The notes: a model not told the origin generated them from the sequence alone. DNA of 64,000 bases from Evansella tamaricis (GCF_019042215.1 NZ_JAHQCS010000154.1:1-64000); one strand, 5' to 3'; positions 7,912-17,575 are shown, counted from the first letter of the stretch. Made by a program: numbers and translations.

Positions 7912-10512
7912 TTAATTCGAAATAAAATACTCATCCAACAAGTAATCAATCGTTTCGAAGAATTCCGTCACGAAGCTGATAGACTTTTGTTTTTCTTCTT
8001 CAGGAAAGATGTTGGTTCCCCTTAAGAACATCACCAGTTTTCTTGTGTTTTTCTTCAGCCTTCTAAAGGATTCTGAATACTCTTCCCCAATGGAATCTTT
8101 CACCGTACTCAAATATTCAGTGAGGATAGTCGACAAAGTTTCCATTAAATATTGGAATTCCTTTTTATACTCTTCTTCCAATTTCTTATATTCATTCCGG
8201 GTGATTTCCCCTGTTTCATTGTATTTCACATGAGCCTCTTCGGCCATTTTGGCCACATCTTCGATAACATAGTAGATCAACTCACTGCATAAGAGCAGAT
8301 AATCCTTCGTAGACGGTTGCTTATCAACTTGTTTCTTGATGAGAATCAACGCTTCTTTCGTATCTTTTTTCACCTCTGCAATGATTTGAGCTTTCAGAAT
8401 ATAATACGGAAAATAAGTTGGATCTTCAAAATAAGACTCTACTTTATTTAACATATCTAAACTGCGGTTTTGTCTATTTTGTGTTTTCAAGTAATTATAG
8501 TAGTTAGTTAGACTCCTTAACCTAGTTCCTACAGGGATCCCACGACGGGTGAGCAATCGGTTATAACTTAGTTCGATATCTTCCACACTTTGATATTCTT
8601 CCTGATCCTTTAAGTATTTACTCCATGCATCTTCCACACTGATAGAAGTGGGTAAGTACTCTTTAATCCCCTTCAGAAGGACTTTCTTTTTCTCATCCAG
8701 GTTATTTAAATATGGGAGGATTTTATCTTCAACACGCATCCTAATTTCTTTGGAAGTAATGGAGAATGTATCCAAATCTTTGTTCACACTGATGAGTTTA
8801 TACTTTTTTAAGATATTTAAATGGTCATCAAATTCATACTCATAATCCAGTTCGTTCGAATCGTTATATTTTAACAACTTGACTAGTTCCAATTCTCCGG
8901 TGAGAGAATTAGAGCTGCACGAAAATACTAAGCAGGCCAAAGTTTCTTTCACTGGGTCAACAATATAGTCAAAGAGACGGCCGAATAGGAATTCAGAAGC
9001 AGATTGACCATTTAACAGGCTTTCGTTTAAAATCTCCTGTCCCTTTTGCGGAAGAATGTATGCCAGGTGCAATATGAACAACGGTCTTCCAGAGGTTACT
9101 TGATGGATTTTCCGTTTATTTTCTTCATCCGCGTATAAGTTATCCAGTTGAAAAACATAGTTTTTATGCTCTCGTTTAATCACGTCATATAAGAAAGCAC
9201 ACGTATCTTCCTTATTCAACTCGTCCATGAGAATTTCTTCACCAATAATATGACTGGACCTTGTAGTAATAATGAGTTTTTGGGTAGAGACATTTAACCG
9301 CTTTGTGAATTCGATAACTTTCTTCTGTTCGGATCTTTCGAGAGTCTCAAAGTCATCGATAACAAGTAAGAACTTCTCTTTTACATTCATTACTTCTTCC
9401 ACATCAAACGTCTCGTTATCATTCATAATGAGATTTATCTGTTTAATGATTTCCTCAAAAGTCTCTACTCTATCTGTAGTAGGTTCAATTTCTCCCTTTA
9501 ACTTCACAGGATTAAATTGACGATCCTTTGCTGAGATGAAAATAATGAATTGAAACTGTGCTGTTTTTCTATTTCGGAGCTGATCACAGACATATTGAAC
9601 AGTTGCTGTTTTCCCCACCCCACCAAATCCCCAAATCGTACAGCAGGCATTGGATTGGTTCGATAAGAGGAAGTCATTAATTTTATTTATATACTCATTG
9701 CTGATTTCAATATAGGAATCCTTGTCATAGTTGTTTTCATAGACGTTGGAAATGGTACCGTTAAGAGATGTCCTCAAGTTTTTAGTGCGATGTAACTCTA
9801 CACTTTTAAACTCTCCCCACGTCATTGTAATCTGTGCGTTATAGGCGAATAATTGATTGTAGACAAACGTGCCACTAATTCGATTGTAATTGCAGTACAT
9901 GTAAATTGATTCTTCATCTTTTATCTGAATAAATGGTGTAATCCTGTAATATTCATCTTCATATTGAATATACGTATTATTAATTTTGAGGGACTGTGAC
10001 TCATCCTTCATGGAAAAGAATTCCGGTTCCAGGGAGTCGGCGGAAAATGCCGTCCCTATACTGTTGCTGTCCACATAATTTTCAATGGTCACCATTCTGA
10101 TTTTTCGAGAAATGAACGGGTTATTTAAGTTCTGAATTTGCTCATAGATGGTGGAGATATCATCCATGAATAAGTCACTGTCAAACCGATATCCATGACC
10201 AATGGTTTTATTGCGGAAATTTGTATATGATTTTTTCGAACCAAAAACCTTAATAAAATCACTAAATTCTTCATCCACATCTAAGTGTCGGATAAACCCG
10301 ACCAAGTGGCCCATGCTTGGTCTTTCTCCTTCAAGAATTTCCTTTTTGCTTTCGGCATTAATTCTCTCTGAGTTTTTATTCCATAAGTAAGCAAAGATGA
10401 GCGTTAACAAATATTCGATTTTCACCCGATACAATTCTGCCGCATCTGCTGATCTACCGCTTAACCGGTTTCGGTGAATTTTATTGTCTAATTTTTTCCT
10501 TATAAAGTCCAT
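7912..10512 (-). CDS. STAND-type NTPase with N-terminal HEPN-like helical domain
   Basis: 866 residues, last gene of a four-gene operon. The centre is a STAND (NB-ARC/AP-ATPase-like) module: Walker A GFGGVGKT at 295-302, Walker B LLVIDDFE at 382-389, and the arginine-finger/sensor strand IITTR at 414-418. After a winged-helix-like part the C-terminal 300 residues are helical and may form a sensor array. The N-terminal region (about 15-130) is helical and contains FRNKTIGHG, an Arg-x5-His arrangement (R100, H106) of the type in HEPN ribonuclease domains. Residues 190-240 look beta-rich. STAND proteins are switch ATPases in immunity and regulation; the effector assignment here is inference. It begins 24 bp after the HEAT-repeat gene. 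Confidence 0.8.
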   Translation of the reverse strand: MDFIRKKLDNKIHRNRLSGRSADAAELYRVKIEYLLTLIFAYLWNKNSERINAESKKEILEGERPSMGHLVGFIRHLDVDEEFSDFIKVFGSKKSYTNFRNKTIGHGYRFDSDLFMDDISTIYEQIQNLNNPFISRKIRMVTIENYVDSNSIGTAFSADSLEPEFFSMKDESQSLKINNTYIQYEDEYYRITPFIQIKDEESIYMYCNYNRISGTFVYNQLFAYNAQITMTWGEFKSVELHRTKNLRTSLNGTISNVYENNYDKDSYIEISNEYINKINDFLLSNQSNACCTIWGFGGVGKTATVQYVCDQLRNRKTAQFQFIIFISAKDRQFNPVKLKGEIEPTTDRVETFEEIIKQINLIMNDNETFDVEEVMNVKEKFLLVIDDFETLERSEQKKVIEFTKRLNVSTQKLIITTRSSHIIGEEILMDELNKEDTCAFLYDVIKREHKNYVFQLDNLYADEENKRKIHQVTSGRPLFILHLAYILPQKGQEILNESLLNGQSASEFLFGRLFDYIVDPVKETLACLVFSCSSNSLTGELELVKLLKYNDSNELDYEYEFDDHLNILKKYKLISVNKDLDTFSITSKEIRMRVEDKILPYLNNLDEKKKVLLKGIKEYLPTSISVEDAWSKYLKDQEEYQSVEDIELSYNRLLTRRGIPVGTRLRSLTNYYNYLKTQNRQNRSLDMLNKVESYFEDPTYFPYYILKAQIIAEVKKDTKEALILIKKQVDKQPSTKDYLLLCSELIYYVIEDVAKMAEEAHVKYNETGEITRNEYKKLEEEYKKEFQYLMETLSTILTEYLSTVKDSIGEEYSESFRRLKKNTRKLVMFLRGTNIFPEEEKQKSISFVTEFFETIDYLLDEYFISN

Positions 10513-10536
10513 ATTTGTTCCCCCAACATCACCAAA

Positions 10537-12180
10537 TTAAAACTTGGTATTCGCCACGATGGCTTTCCCTTCAAATTTCGTCTGATCTGTCAAAAGTACT
10601 TGTGCCTTTCCACGAATCGTTTTCTTAAATAACTCATCATTGTTAAATAAATAGAATAAAAAGTCGTGGAATTTATTTGAATTCTTTTTATCAATGATGG
10701 ATGTTAGTGTATCTAGCATGTAGTTCTGATCAATAACGGAGATTGGAATTTCAGATACTCCCATATCATCGCTGTTATTTCTTTTCTGCTGATACCCGAA
10801 CAATTGAAAGATTCCGTCATTCAAGTCGTTAAAATATAATTCTCCACAATACGTGATTAAATCTTTAAAGTTATAGATGGCAAGGGACAGTCTTTCACCC
10901 CTGTAATGGGTAAAAATATGGTTCATATGCTGAATATAATCTCGTTTGTTTTCCGGTGATTTTACTTTATTCCGGAGTCTGCGCAGCACTCTTTTTGCCA
11001 CCATAATAGCTTCCACATCGTCTTCTTCAAAGTAATCCATGATGATCTTTTTAAATACACCTTTCTCCCCCATCAACAAAAGGGCTCCGTTAGCAGCATA
11101 TTTATATTGACGTTGTGAAGCTAATTCGTGTAAATAATCTTTCCCGGCAGAATACTTTAAGAAACCAAGTGTCAGTATGGCTTCGGTCTTTTCATTACTG
11201 CTGATACTGTGATTTTTATTAGCCAGATGTTTAATGATAAACGGTCCCACGTCCGTACTGTTCAGATGACCAAGTGCCATAAATGCCTGAATCCGTTTCC
11301 CGGCATTTTTATTGGACGTGATAATTCGTTTGCAATCGGAAAAGACATCATTTGAGTTTCCGTGATTGCTGTTTCTCGCTTTTTCGATGATGTTATTCTC
11401 TGAACCAATGATGCTGTCAATCGTGTTTTGAACCGCGCGGTGTAAATTCTTACTGGATAAGATATTACGCAGTTCTTCGATTCCTTTCTCCTGAAAGTTC
11501 ACCACAAAATGTCTGGAGAAGTAATTTTTAATTTTCTTGTCGTCTTCCAGTTCGTCATTGTAGTAAACGAGGATTTCAAAAATATAGTTTAACAGCTGAT
11601 GATTTTTACTGTTCATAAGAGCGATAAAACAAGAATATTTATACTCATTAATTTTTGAATACTTGTTGCAGATTTCCTCCAGAAGTTCCGTCAATCCAGC
11701 TTTCCCGCAAGCCCGGATCACTATATTTACTTGATTCGTCCATTTCCAGTTGTCTAAAATGTTCTTCATGGAGATCGTACAAATATTATTCCGCTTGACA
11801 CAATCTGCCACCACATCTGCCAATAAGTCCTTTAACATTTCATCGGAGAGTGTTTTATTAATAATCTTTGTGGAATATAGTAAACACTCCACCGGACTAA
11901 TTTGTCTTTGTAACATTTCGTCACATTTTACTAATAGCTGAGAACGGATGTTTTCACGGTTACTCCGGCTGTTGGACTTTTTTATTTTTGAGAGAATATC
12001 ATTAAACTGGATAACATCCTCTTCCGAGAATCGGAAGACGAAGACTTTATTTTGCGTTTCGTGATCCGGCTTTATCCCGATCGCAACGGATTCTTCATCG
12101 TTATAATTAAGAGTTGCATAGTTTTTAAGACTGCCTTTTATTTTTGACAACTGTTCCTGCAAAGCATTATTTAACTCCAC
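10537..12180 (-). CDS. HEAT-repeat-like protein
   Basis: 547 residues with no catalytic motif I can see. The central region (about 280-410) is alpha-helical with HEAT-like repeats, for instance RIQAFMALGHLNSTDVGPFI, EKTEAILTLGFLKYSAGKDY and KYAANGALLLMGEKGVFKKI. The first 60 residues are mixed and the C-terminus ends in a possible beta segment. Its start overlaps the end of the Hsp70 gene by 14 bp, so the two are translationally linked. HEAT solenoids are scaffolds for protein-protein contact; here the obvious partners are the Hsp70 and the STAND NTPase. I do not recognise a named family. Confidence 0.7.
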   Translation of the reverse strand: MELNNALQEQLSKIKGSLKNYATLNYNDEESVAIGIKPDHETQNKVFVFRFSEEDVIQFNDILSKIKKSNSRSNRENIRSQLLVKCDEMLQRQISPVECLLYSTKIINKTLSDEMLKDLLADVVADCVKRNNICTISMKNILDNWKWTNQVNIVIRACGKAGLTELLEEICNKYSKINEYKYSCFIALMNSKNHQLLNYIFEILVYYNDELEDDKKIKNYFSRHFVVNFQEKGIEELRNILSSKNLHRAVQNTIDSIIGSENNIIEKARNSNHGNSNDVFSDCKRIITSNKNAGKRIQAFMALGHLNSTDVGPFIIKHLANKNHSISSNEKTEAILTLGFLKYSAGKDYLHELASQRQYKYAANGALLLMGEKGVFKKIIMDYFEEDDVEAIMVAKRVLRRLRNKVKSPENKRDYIQHMNHIFTHYRGERLSLAIYNFKDLITYCGELYFNDLNDGIFQLFGYQQKRNNSDDMGVSEIPISVIDQNYMLDTLTSIIDKKNSNKFHDFLFYLFNNDELFKKTIRGKAQVLLTDQTKFEGKAIVANTKF

Positions 12181-13933
12181 TTACTTCCCCCTCCTCTTCT
12201 TTCGCGTCGGATGTGACATCGAGAACAATCGGTTCATGGAACGAATCTTTTATCTGAACACTTAGCTTTAAATACTTATTTTTATCGATGGAGACTTCAA
12301 TATCGATCGGTGTACCGATTTTCACTGGTTTATCCAGGATTTTCATATAGGAACGCTGGATTCGCATTTCCGAGTCCATATTATTTTTTCCTGCGAATAA
12401 ATCGAGACGAATGGCACTTGGGCTTGCCACGGTAAAACTATTTGGATAGATTTTATTAAATGGCAATGTGGTATTGCTCGGTACAATTTCGAGCGGAAGA
12501 TTATCATCCACATCAATCATGATTGCCTCTGCGAGTTTCGTATTTAGTTTCAATCCACGATCAAAACTCAGTGAGTCGCTTGCCTCTTGTTCTTGAACGC
12601 TCGCTGTTGATTTCGCTTCTTCCCTTTCGAGGGCTTCATAATCTATATCTGATTTTGAATCAATAATGTATGGGTCTGACGGAATCTGTTTCACGTCGTG
12701 CTCATAGAACATCGAGATGGCAGCACCTCTAGCTACTGCAGACATCATCTCATTGGGCCGAATAACCGGCTTTTGAATCAAGGATTTTACCACTTCTTCC
12801 ACTTTAGGGTACTGTGCCATTCCACCAGTTAAAAAGACATAATCAATCGTACTCGTTTCGATTTTTCCTTCATAAATGGTATGTTTTATGACTTCTTCAA
12901 TGGAGAGACGATCTCGGGAAAACTTAGATCTCTTTTTGATATATAAATCTTCTGTATATTTATCATATGTCTTCACATCAATGGTTACTGGAAACATCTC
13001 ATTCTTAAATAGGGGGATGTTCTTTTTATATGGGGGAACATCTTCCCGATCGGAGTATTCCAATTCCTGTGAAAACCACTCTTTTGCTTCTTCAGAGAAT
13101 TTTACAAGTAAGTGGAGCATTCGGTCTTTTACCTTCTTATCCAGTTCCGATTCTTCAATACCTTTTTCCCTACAGATAGCATTAAACAAATCCGTTGCAC
13201 ATTTCACATCGAAATGGCTTCCCCCAAACTCGTTGTATCTCCCTACCTTGATTTGCTCTATATCAATTTTTCCTTCGACACTGTCCAAAAGAACCACATC
13301 GACGACACAGACATCGCACGTTCCTCCACCTAAATCAAAAACTAAGATTCTCTTTTTCTCGCTAAAATCTATTTCCCGATGGGAGGTGGCCAAGTTCACC
13401 TGGGAGTTAACAAATTCAATGATGGCTGCTGTAGGTTCGTCCAATATCGTTATTTTATTGTAGTCAAACCCTGCTTGAACTGCAGAATCGATCGTATCAT
13501 TGATCTGGTCGATATTAAAAGAGGCTGGAACTGTAATGGTGATCGCTGGTAAAGTTTTTTCATGGCGAAGTCGGGTTTCAATAGTTTGCCGGCAAACCTT
13601 CAGGATTTCAGCAGCACTTTGCTTTGCTGTAAAATCCTTGTCAGTCATCCTCCATGTGGCATCTGTCCCCATCTTAAGTTTCGTATTATATAAGATCCGG
13701 TCGGGCTGGCTACCTTTCATGTTCTTAGCATATTCCCCCACAATGACACTACCATTTTGATCAAAAAAGAGGGTAGAAGAAAGGTATTCTTTCCGTTCGT
13801 TATTATATTCATCTGTCCGCTGCTGAATCGGTACCACTTTTGATTCAATTAGTTTGACGATATTCTTACTTGCCTCTGCAATAACGGTATTTGTCGTCCC
13901 TAAGTCAATTGCGTAACGTGCTGCTTTACTCAT
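12167..13933 (-). CDS. Hsp70-family (DnaK-like) chaperone lacking the helical lid
   Basis: 588 residues. The actin-like ATPase domain (1-412) is complete: phosphate-1 IDLGTTNT (9-16), a DnaK Lys70-like lysine in YNTKLKMG, ITILDEPTAA (161-170), phosphate-2 DLGGGT (200-205) and the adenosine motif FLTGGMAQYP (367-376). The rest is unusual: a long acidic linker (about 413-475) and a beta-sandwich substrate domain (about 476-575) that starts IVPSNTTLPF, but no helical lid after it. So the protein resembles diverged accessory Hsp70s rather than housekeeping DnaK. It starts 2 bp after the GrpE-like gene and overlaps the HEAT gene by 14 bp. Its likely exchange factor is the upstream gene, and a J-protein candidate lies at 17799-18944. 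Confidence 0.92.
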   Translation of the reverse strand: MSKAARYAIDLGTTNTVIAEASKNIVKLIESKVVPIQQRTDEYNNERKEYLSSTLFFDQNGSVIVGEYAKNMKGSQPDRILYNTKLKMGTDATWRMTDKDFTAKQSAAEILKVCRQTIETRLRHEKTLPAITITVPASFNIDQINDTIDSAVQAGFDYNKITILDEPTAAIIEFVNSQVNLATSHREIDFSEKKRILVFDLGGGTCDVCVVDVVLLDSVEGKIDIEQIKVGRYNEFGGSHFDVKCATDLFNAICREKGIEESELDKKVKDRMLHLLVKFSEEAKEWFSQELEYSDREDVPPYKKNIPLFKNEMFPVTIDVKTYDKYTEDLYIKKRSKFSRDRLSIEEVIKHTIYEGKIETSTIDYVFLTGGMAQYPKVEEVVKSLIQKPVIRPNEMMSAVARGAAISMFYEHDVKQIPSDPYIIDSKSDIDYEALEREEAKSTASVQEQEASDSLSFDRGLKLNTKLAEAIMIDVDDNLPLEIVPSNTTLPFNKIYPNSFTVASPSAIRLDLFAGKNNMDSEMRIQRSYMKILDKPVKIGTPIDIEVSIDKNKYLKLSVQIKDSFHEPIVLDVTSDAKEEEGEVSGVK

Positions 13934-13935
13934 CG

Positions 13936-15747
13936 TTACACCTCCTTGTCTATGTCCACTAGTGGTGGAATGATGGTTTTATTTTTAAACTTCCATCCGG
14001 AATAAATTTGTGTTCCCTTTTCCTCTCCTGAAATAATCGCATTATTATAGATGCGATAATCAATCCCCACTTTATCCGGTACCACTGTCATTTCTTTTCC
14101 AACCGAACCAGTTGCATAAGCAGAGATTCCAAAACCGCTTAAAGTATAAAACATGTTTTGAATAAGCATTTTCACATTTTCATCAGAAAGCTCTGTTTTA
14201 TCTTCGCTGTAGCAATATAATTGATCTAAAATATATCCGTTTGTATTCGAGTTCAGCTTATAAAGAAGGTCCTTTATTGCCTTATCATATTGTTCCGCTG
14301 CATACATGAATTCGTCTTGCCCTGAAATTTGATAGTGGTCTAATTCATCCTGCAGGTCACGGATTTCACTGTTCTTCTGTCCCAATATCAGCTCGTAGCG
14401 TTCCCTGAGCTTTTTCATTTGCTCTTCCATAGACTGACTGTTATCTGAAGAGGGGGCATTCTCGTCTGCTGATTGTTGAGTTTGCTCGTTTTCAATTCCT
14501 TGACTAATGCGATTATCGATTTCCTCTAAAATACAATCACGTAAAATACAAAGATTTTCTTCGTATTTTTCAAGGAACGCTTTATATTTTTTATCAAATG
14601 TAATTGTCTGATTAAAGTTCGATTGCCCGGACATAAAATAACGCTTAAAGAAGAATTGCAGTTCTTTTGTGTAATGGCTATCCATGTTTCGCACAAACTT
14701 AATTTCTTCATCTTTTATTTCCAAACGCAAACTCTGAATTAAGTAATCATTGTTTTGAATGATTTTGAGTTTGAAGATGGCACTTGCTAGCATTGTATAG
14801 AAGAACTTAATCTTCCTTATCTCTGAGAGTTTTTGGTTGTGCATTAAGTTATAACCGATTTTGTACTTATGGATATATTGATAAAGGACTTCCCGGTTAA
14901 ATTCGTAATCTGAGAAAAAGATATTCCAGCTTTCCTGCATGAGGCTGATCAGTTCCCGAGGATCATTTTTAAGCGCTAGTACCTCGATTAGTGTATCTAG
15001 TTTCAACCAGAAGTAGCCTTCATCTTCCTTTTTTACTCCGAACTCTTTTAACACATCATTTCCTTTAAAGTCATCCGAAACGGTCACAGCAACTTTCTCT
15101 CGCTCTACTGTCTGCTGTTTTACAGGGGGGTTAGGTTGTCCTGCTGCTGCAGTTGTATTTCCTTTCGTGTTACGTTTCGTAATCTCTTTTTCTATATCTG
15201 TGATCAATTCGTTAATTTCCTTCTGATACGTTTGTAAGAAGGTTACAGTTTCCCCACTCAATTTGACTTTATCTTCTTCTCCCTTAGTATTAAAATATCT
15301 CCTAATACTATAATGGAGTTCTTTTCTGAAATAGTGTTCCTGGTTATCCACCACAGGAGAGCTGTGTTTCATTACTTGCTCCACCAGTTCGTTATATGTA
15401 AATTCCCCTAACTCAAGGGCCGTTGTCTTCGTTCTTAAGCCAGCAAGCATGGAGTACAATTGCTTATCATTGCGTAATAAATTAATTTTTTTCTCAAAAT
15501 AAAAAATAAAGCCCAGCTTATACTTGGATGCATAATTATACGTAGTGTTATTAAAAGAATATTCCGTAAAAAATTCAGACCATTTTTCACTCATAACATC
15601 TGCAAATGTTTTGTCTGATTCTGTCAGTGAGCAAACATCAATTAATGTGTCTAACCTTAACCAAAAATCACTTGTATCTTGCTTATTTACTCCCATTTCA
15701 GCGAGCAGGTCTGAGCGTTTAAAATCTTGAGTCATCGTTCGTTTCAT
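13936..15747 (-). CDS. GrpE-like nucleotide-exchange factor candidate with duplicated N-terminal module
   Basis: 603 residues, first gene of the chaperone/STAND operon. Two copies of a 185-residue helical module follow each other: 8-192 and 225-412. Matching landmarks are FWLRLDTLIDV and FWLKLDTLIEV, YNYASKYKLGF and YQYIHKYKIGY, and LHYSIRRYF and LQFFFKRYF. A Gln/Ser/Asn-rich linker (415-440) leads to a coiled coil (about 440-475). The C-terminal 85 residues look like the GrpE beta domain: NVKMLIQNMFYTLSGFGI, then a segment ending YSGWKFKNKTIIPPLVDI, where GrpE has GYKLKDRVLRPAMV. Position before an Hsp70 gene supports exchange-factor function. The duplicated module is unknown to me. GGGGGTG lies 10 nt before the ATG; a second in-frame ATG follows four codons later. 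Confidence 0.65.
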   Translation of the reverse strand: MKRTMTQDFKRSDLLAEMGVNKQDTSDFWLRLDTLIDVCSLTESDKTFADVMSEKWSEFFTEYSFNNTTYNYASKYKLGFIFYFEKKINLLRNDKQLYSMLAGLRTKTTALELGEFTYNELVEQVMKHSSPVVDNQEHYFRKELHYSIRRYFNTKGEEDKVKLSGETVTFLQTYQKEINELITDIEKEITKRNTKGNTTAAAGQPNPPVKQQTVEREKVAVTVSDDFKGNDVLKEFGVKKEDEGYFWLKLDTLIEVLALKNDPRELISLMQESWNIFFSDYEFNREVLYQYIHKYKIGYNLMHNQKLSEIRKIKFFYTMLASAIFKLKIIQNNDYLIQSLRLEIKDEEIKFVRNMDSHYTKELQFFFKRYFMSGQSNFNQTITFDKKYKAFLEKYEENLCILRDCILEEIDNRISQGIENEQTQQSADENAPSSDNSQSMEEQMKKLRERYELILGQKNSEIRDLQDELDHYQISGQDEFMYAAEQYDKAIKDLLYKLNSNTNGYILDQLYCYSEDKTELSDENVKMLIQNMFYTLSGFGISAYATGSVGKEMTVVPDKVGIDYRIYNNAIISGEEKGTQIYSGWKFKNKTIIPPLVDIDKEV

Positions 15748-16147
15748 ATCCTTGAGACACCCCCGGAAAGTATTTTCAACATTTAAGAGTATTATATAAC
15801 TACGATCAATATGAATAGAGGTTTCGTTTAAATTACTATAATACCCTTTTTGCCTTCTTCATTAAGGCACGCATTAAAGTTATTCGTTCCCGTTTTGATC
15901 CCTCCTTAGAAGTAAATTTTTTTATGTGGAGTTTAACATAACACCGTTGAATCAATAGTTTATCATTACTATTCTATCAAAAAAAAGATACTATCTAATA
16001 TATAATATTTGTACATTCTACTTCCTTTCGACATTTTTTTAGTAATTCCTTTCCGTTATTGTATTTTCATTCCCTAATAACGATGGTAAATTCTTCATGA
16101 ATTTGAGTATTGTTCATGAAAGTTCTATACTGTTGAACAGAATTGCA
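15748..16147. other. Intergenic region upstream of the chaperone operon
   Basis: 400 bp, AT-rich, no gene. It must hold the promoter for the leftward operon, but I cannot choose a convincing -35/-10 pair. I looked for a CIRCE element (TTAGCACTC-N9-GAGTGCTAA) and see none, so HrcA control is not indicated. Two copies of the 8-bp palindrome TTCATGAA lie 17 bp apart near 16097 and 16114. Confidence 0.5.
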
Positions 16148-16178
16148 GAAAAAAGAGGATGTCGCCAATGACATCCTC
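16148..16178 (-). terminator. Rho-independent terminator of glnA
   Basis: Read leftward, the stem GAGGATGTC / GACATCCTC with a 6-nt loop is followed by TTTTTT. It starts 18 bp beyond the glnA stop codon and should separate glnA from the chaperone operon. Confidence 0.9.
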
Positions 16179-16195
16179 CATTCACATAAATAGTT

Positions 16196-17563
16196 TTAAA
16201 ACTTCGTATGATAGTTTTCCAATTCCCATCCGTGAACCGTCGTTCTGAAACTGTCTAACTCCTCTTTCTTCGCATCGACATATTCGTTAAAGACGTGATC
16301 GCCAAATGTTTTACGTCCAATTTCTCCCGCTTCAAACTCCATAACTGCAAATTCAAGGCTCGTTGGTAAATTTTGAATCTCTTTAAGGAATAGTTCCTCT
16401 GCTGACATACTGAAGATATCCTCATCAAATGAGTCAGGTGCTGTTAACTCTTTTTCCACTCCATCTAATCCAGCTGATGCAATAATTGCAAATGCTAAGT
16501 AAGGGTTGGAAGATGGATCAGGACAACGAATTTCCACTCGAGTTGCAGGACCACGCATTGCTGGAATTCGAATTAGTGCAGAACGATTGGATGCAGACCA
16601 CGCAATGTAACAAGGTGCTTCATATCCCGGTACTAAACGCTTATATGAGTTCACAAGTGGGTTTGTCACTGCTACAAAACTTTTTACATTTGTTAACAAT
16701 CCAGCAATAAATTGATAGGCCGTTTCAGAAAGTTGTTGAACGTCTCCTTCGTCATAGAATGCATTTTCTTGCTTTTCTAGGTTAAATAACGAGATGTTCG
16801 TGTGCATTCCATTACCATTTTCTCCTGCTATTGGTTTAGGCATAAACGTGGCATGTAGTCCGAACTTTTTAGCCACCGTCTTAACCACCCATTTATATGT
16901 TACTGCCAAGTCTGCAGCACTTAATACATCCGCATATTTAAAATTGATTTCATGCTGACCACGGGCTACCTCATGGTGAGATGCTTCAATGGTAAAGCCC
17001 ATTTGTTTTAATGCACGATAGATTTCAAGACGTACTTTTTCTCCGTTATCATGTGGAGATGGCTCAAAATAACCTGCAAAATCTTGTGTTTGTTGAGTAG
17101 GACGTCCTTCTTCATCTGTTTCAAATAAGAAAAATTCCAATTCCGGTCCCACATTGATGGAATATCCTTTTTCCGCTGCCCGTGCTACCGTCTTTTTCAA
17201 TACGTACCTTGGATCTCCTTCAAAATCTGTACCATCTGGATTTTTAACACTACATAGGAACCGTGCCTCGGAGTACCCTTCTTCCACCGACCAAGGCAGA
17301 ACAGCAAATGTTCTTAAGTCAGGTTGAAGGTAAAGATCCGATTTGTTAATTGGAGAAAAACCTTTAATGGAAGATCCGTCAAACATGATTTTTCCATCTA
17401 CGACTGCATCTAACTGCTCCGCGGTTACCGTTACATGTTTTAAGATTCCTTCAAGGTCTACAAATTGTAAGTGTAATAACTCCACATTCCTTGCTTTAAT
17501 TTCCGCTTCGATCGTGGCGATACTATTTGCTTGTTCTAAATTAGTCGCTATCGTCATTTTCAA
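16196..17563 (-). CDS. glnA: Glutamine synthetase, type I
   Basis: 455 residues; makes glutamine from glutamate, ammonia and ATP in the cytoplasm as a dodecamer. Landmarks are FDGSSIKGF (beta-grasp domain), the metal-site glutamates in NVGPELEFFLFE, the glutamate-loop region HHEVARGQHEINF, the ATP-site KPIAGENGNGMHTN and NRSALIRIPA. No adenylylation-type insertion is seen and the length suits the short Firmicute GSI-alpha form, which is controlled by feedback inhibition and GlnR. Unlike Bacillus subtilis there is no glnR directly upstream; a J-domain gene is there instead. Two good GlnR/TnrA boxes precede the gene. A strong RBS (GAGGGGGATG) is 4 to 5 nt before the ATG; a second in-frame ATG (residue 3) is slightly better placed. 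Confidence 0.97.
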   Translation of the reverse strand: MKMTIATNLEQANSIATIEAEIKARNVELLHLQFVDLEGILKHVTVTAEQLDAVVDGKIMFDGSSIKGFSPINKSDLYLQPDLRTFAVLPWSVEEGYSEARFLCSVKNPDGTDFEGDPRYVLKKTVARAAEKGYSINVGPELEFFLFETDEEGRPTQQTQDFAGYFEPSPHDNGEKVRLEIYRALKQMGFTIEASHHEVARGQHEINFKYADVLSAADLAVTYKWVVKTVAKKFGLHATFMPKPIAGENGNGMHTNISLFNLEKQENAFYDEGDVQQLSETAYQFIAGLLTNVKSFVAVTNPLVNSYKRLVPGYEAPCYIAWSASNRSALIRIPAMRGPATRVEIRCPDPSSNPYLAFAIIASAGLDGVEKELTAPDSFDEDIFSMSAEELFLKEIQNLPTSLEFAVMEFEAGEIGRKTFGDHVFNEYVDAKKEELDSFRTTVHGWELENYHTKF

Positions 17564-17575
17564 ACATCCCCCTCA

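Noticed and set aside
12876-13463. 195-codon + strand frame inside the Hsp70 gene
   Set aside because: Shadow of the clearly conserved Hsp70 reading frame; Ser/Phe-rich without motif.
15748-16150. CIRCE (HrcA) operator for the chaperone operon
   Set aside because: No TTAGCACTC...GAGTGCTAA match on either strand.
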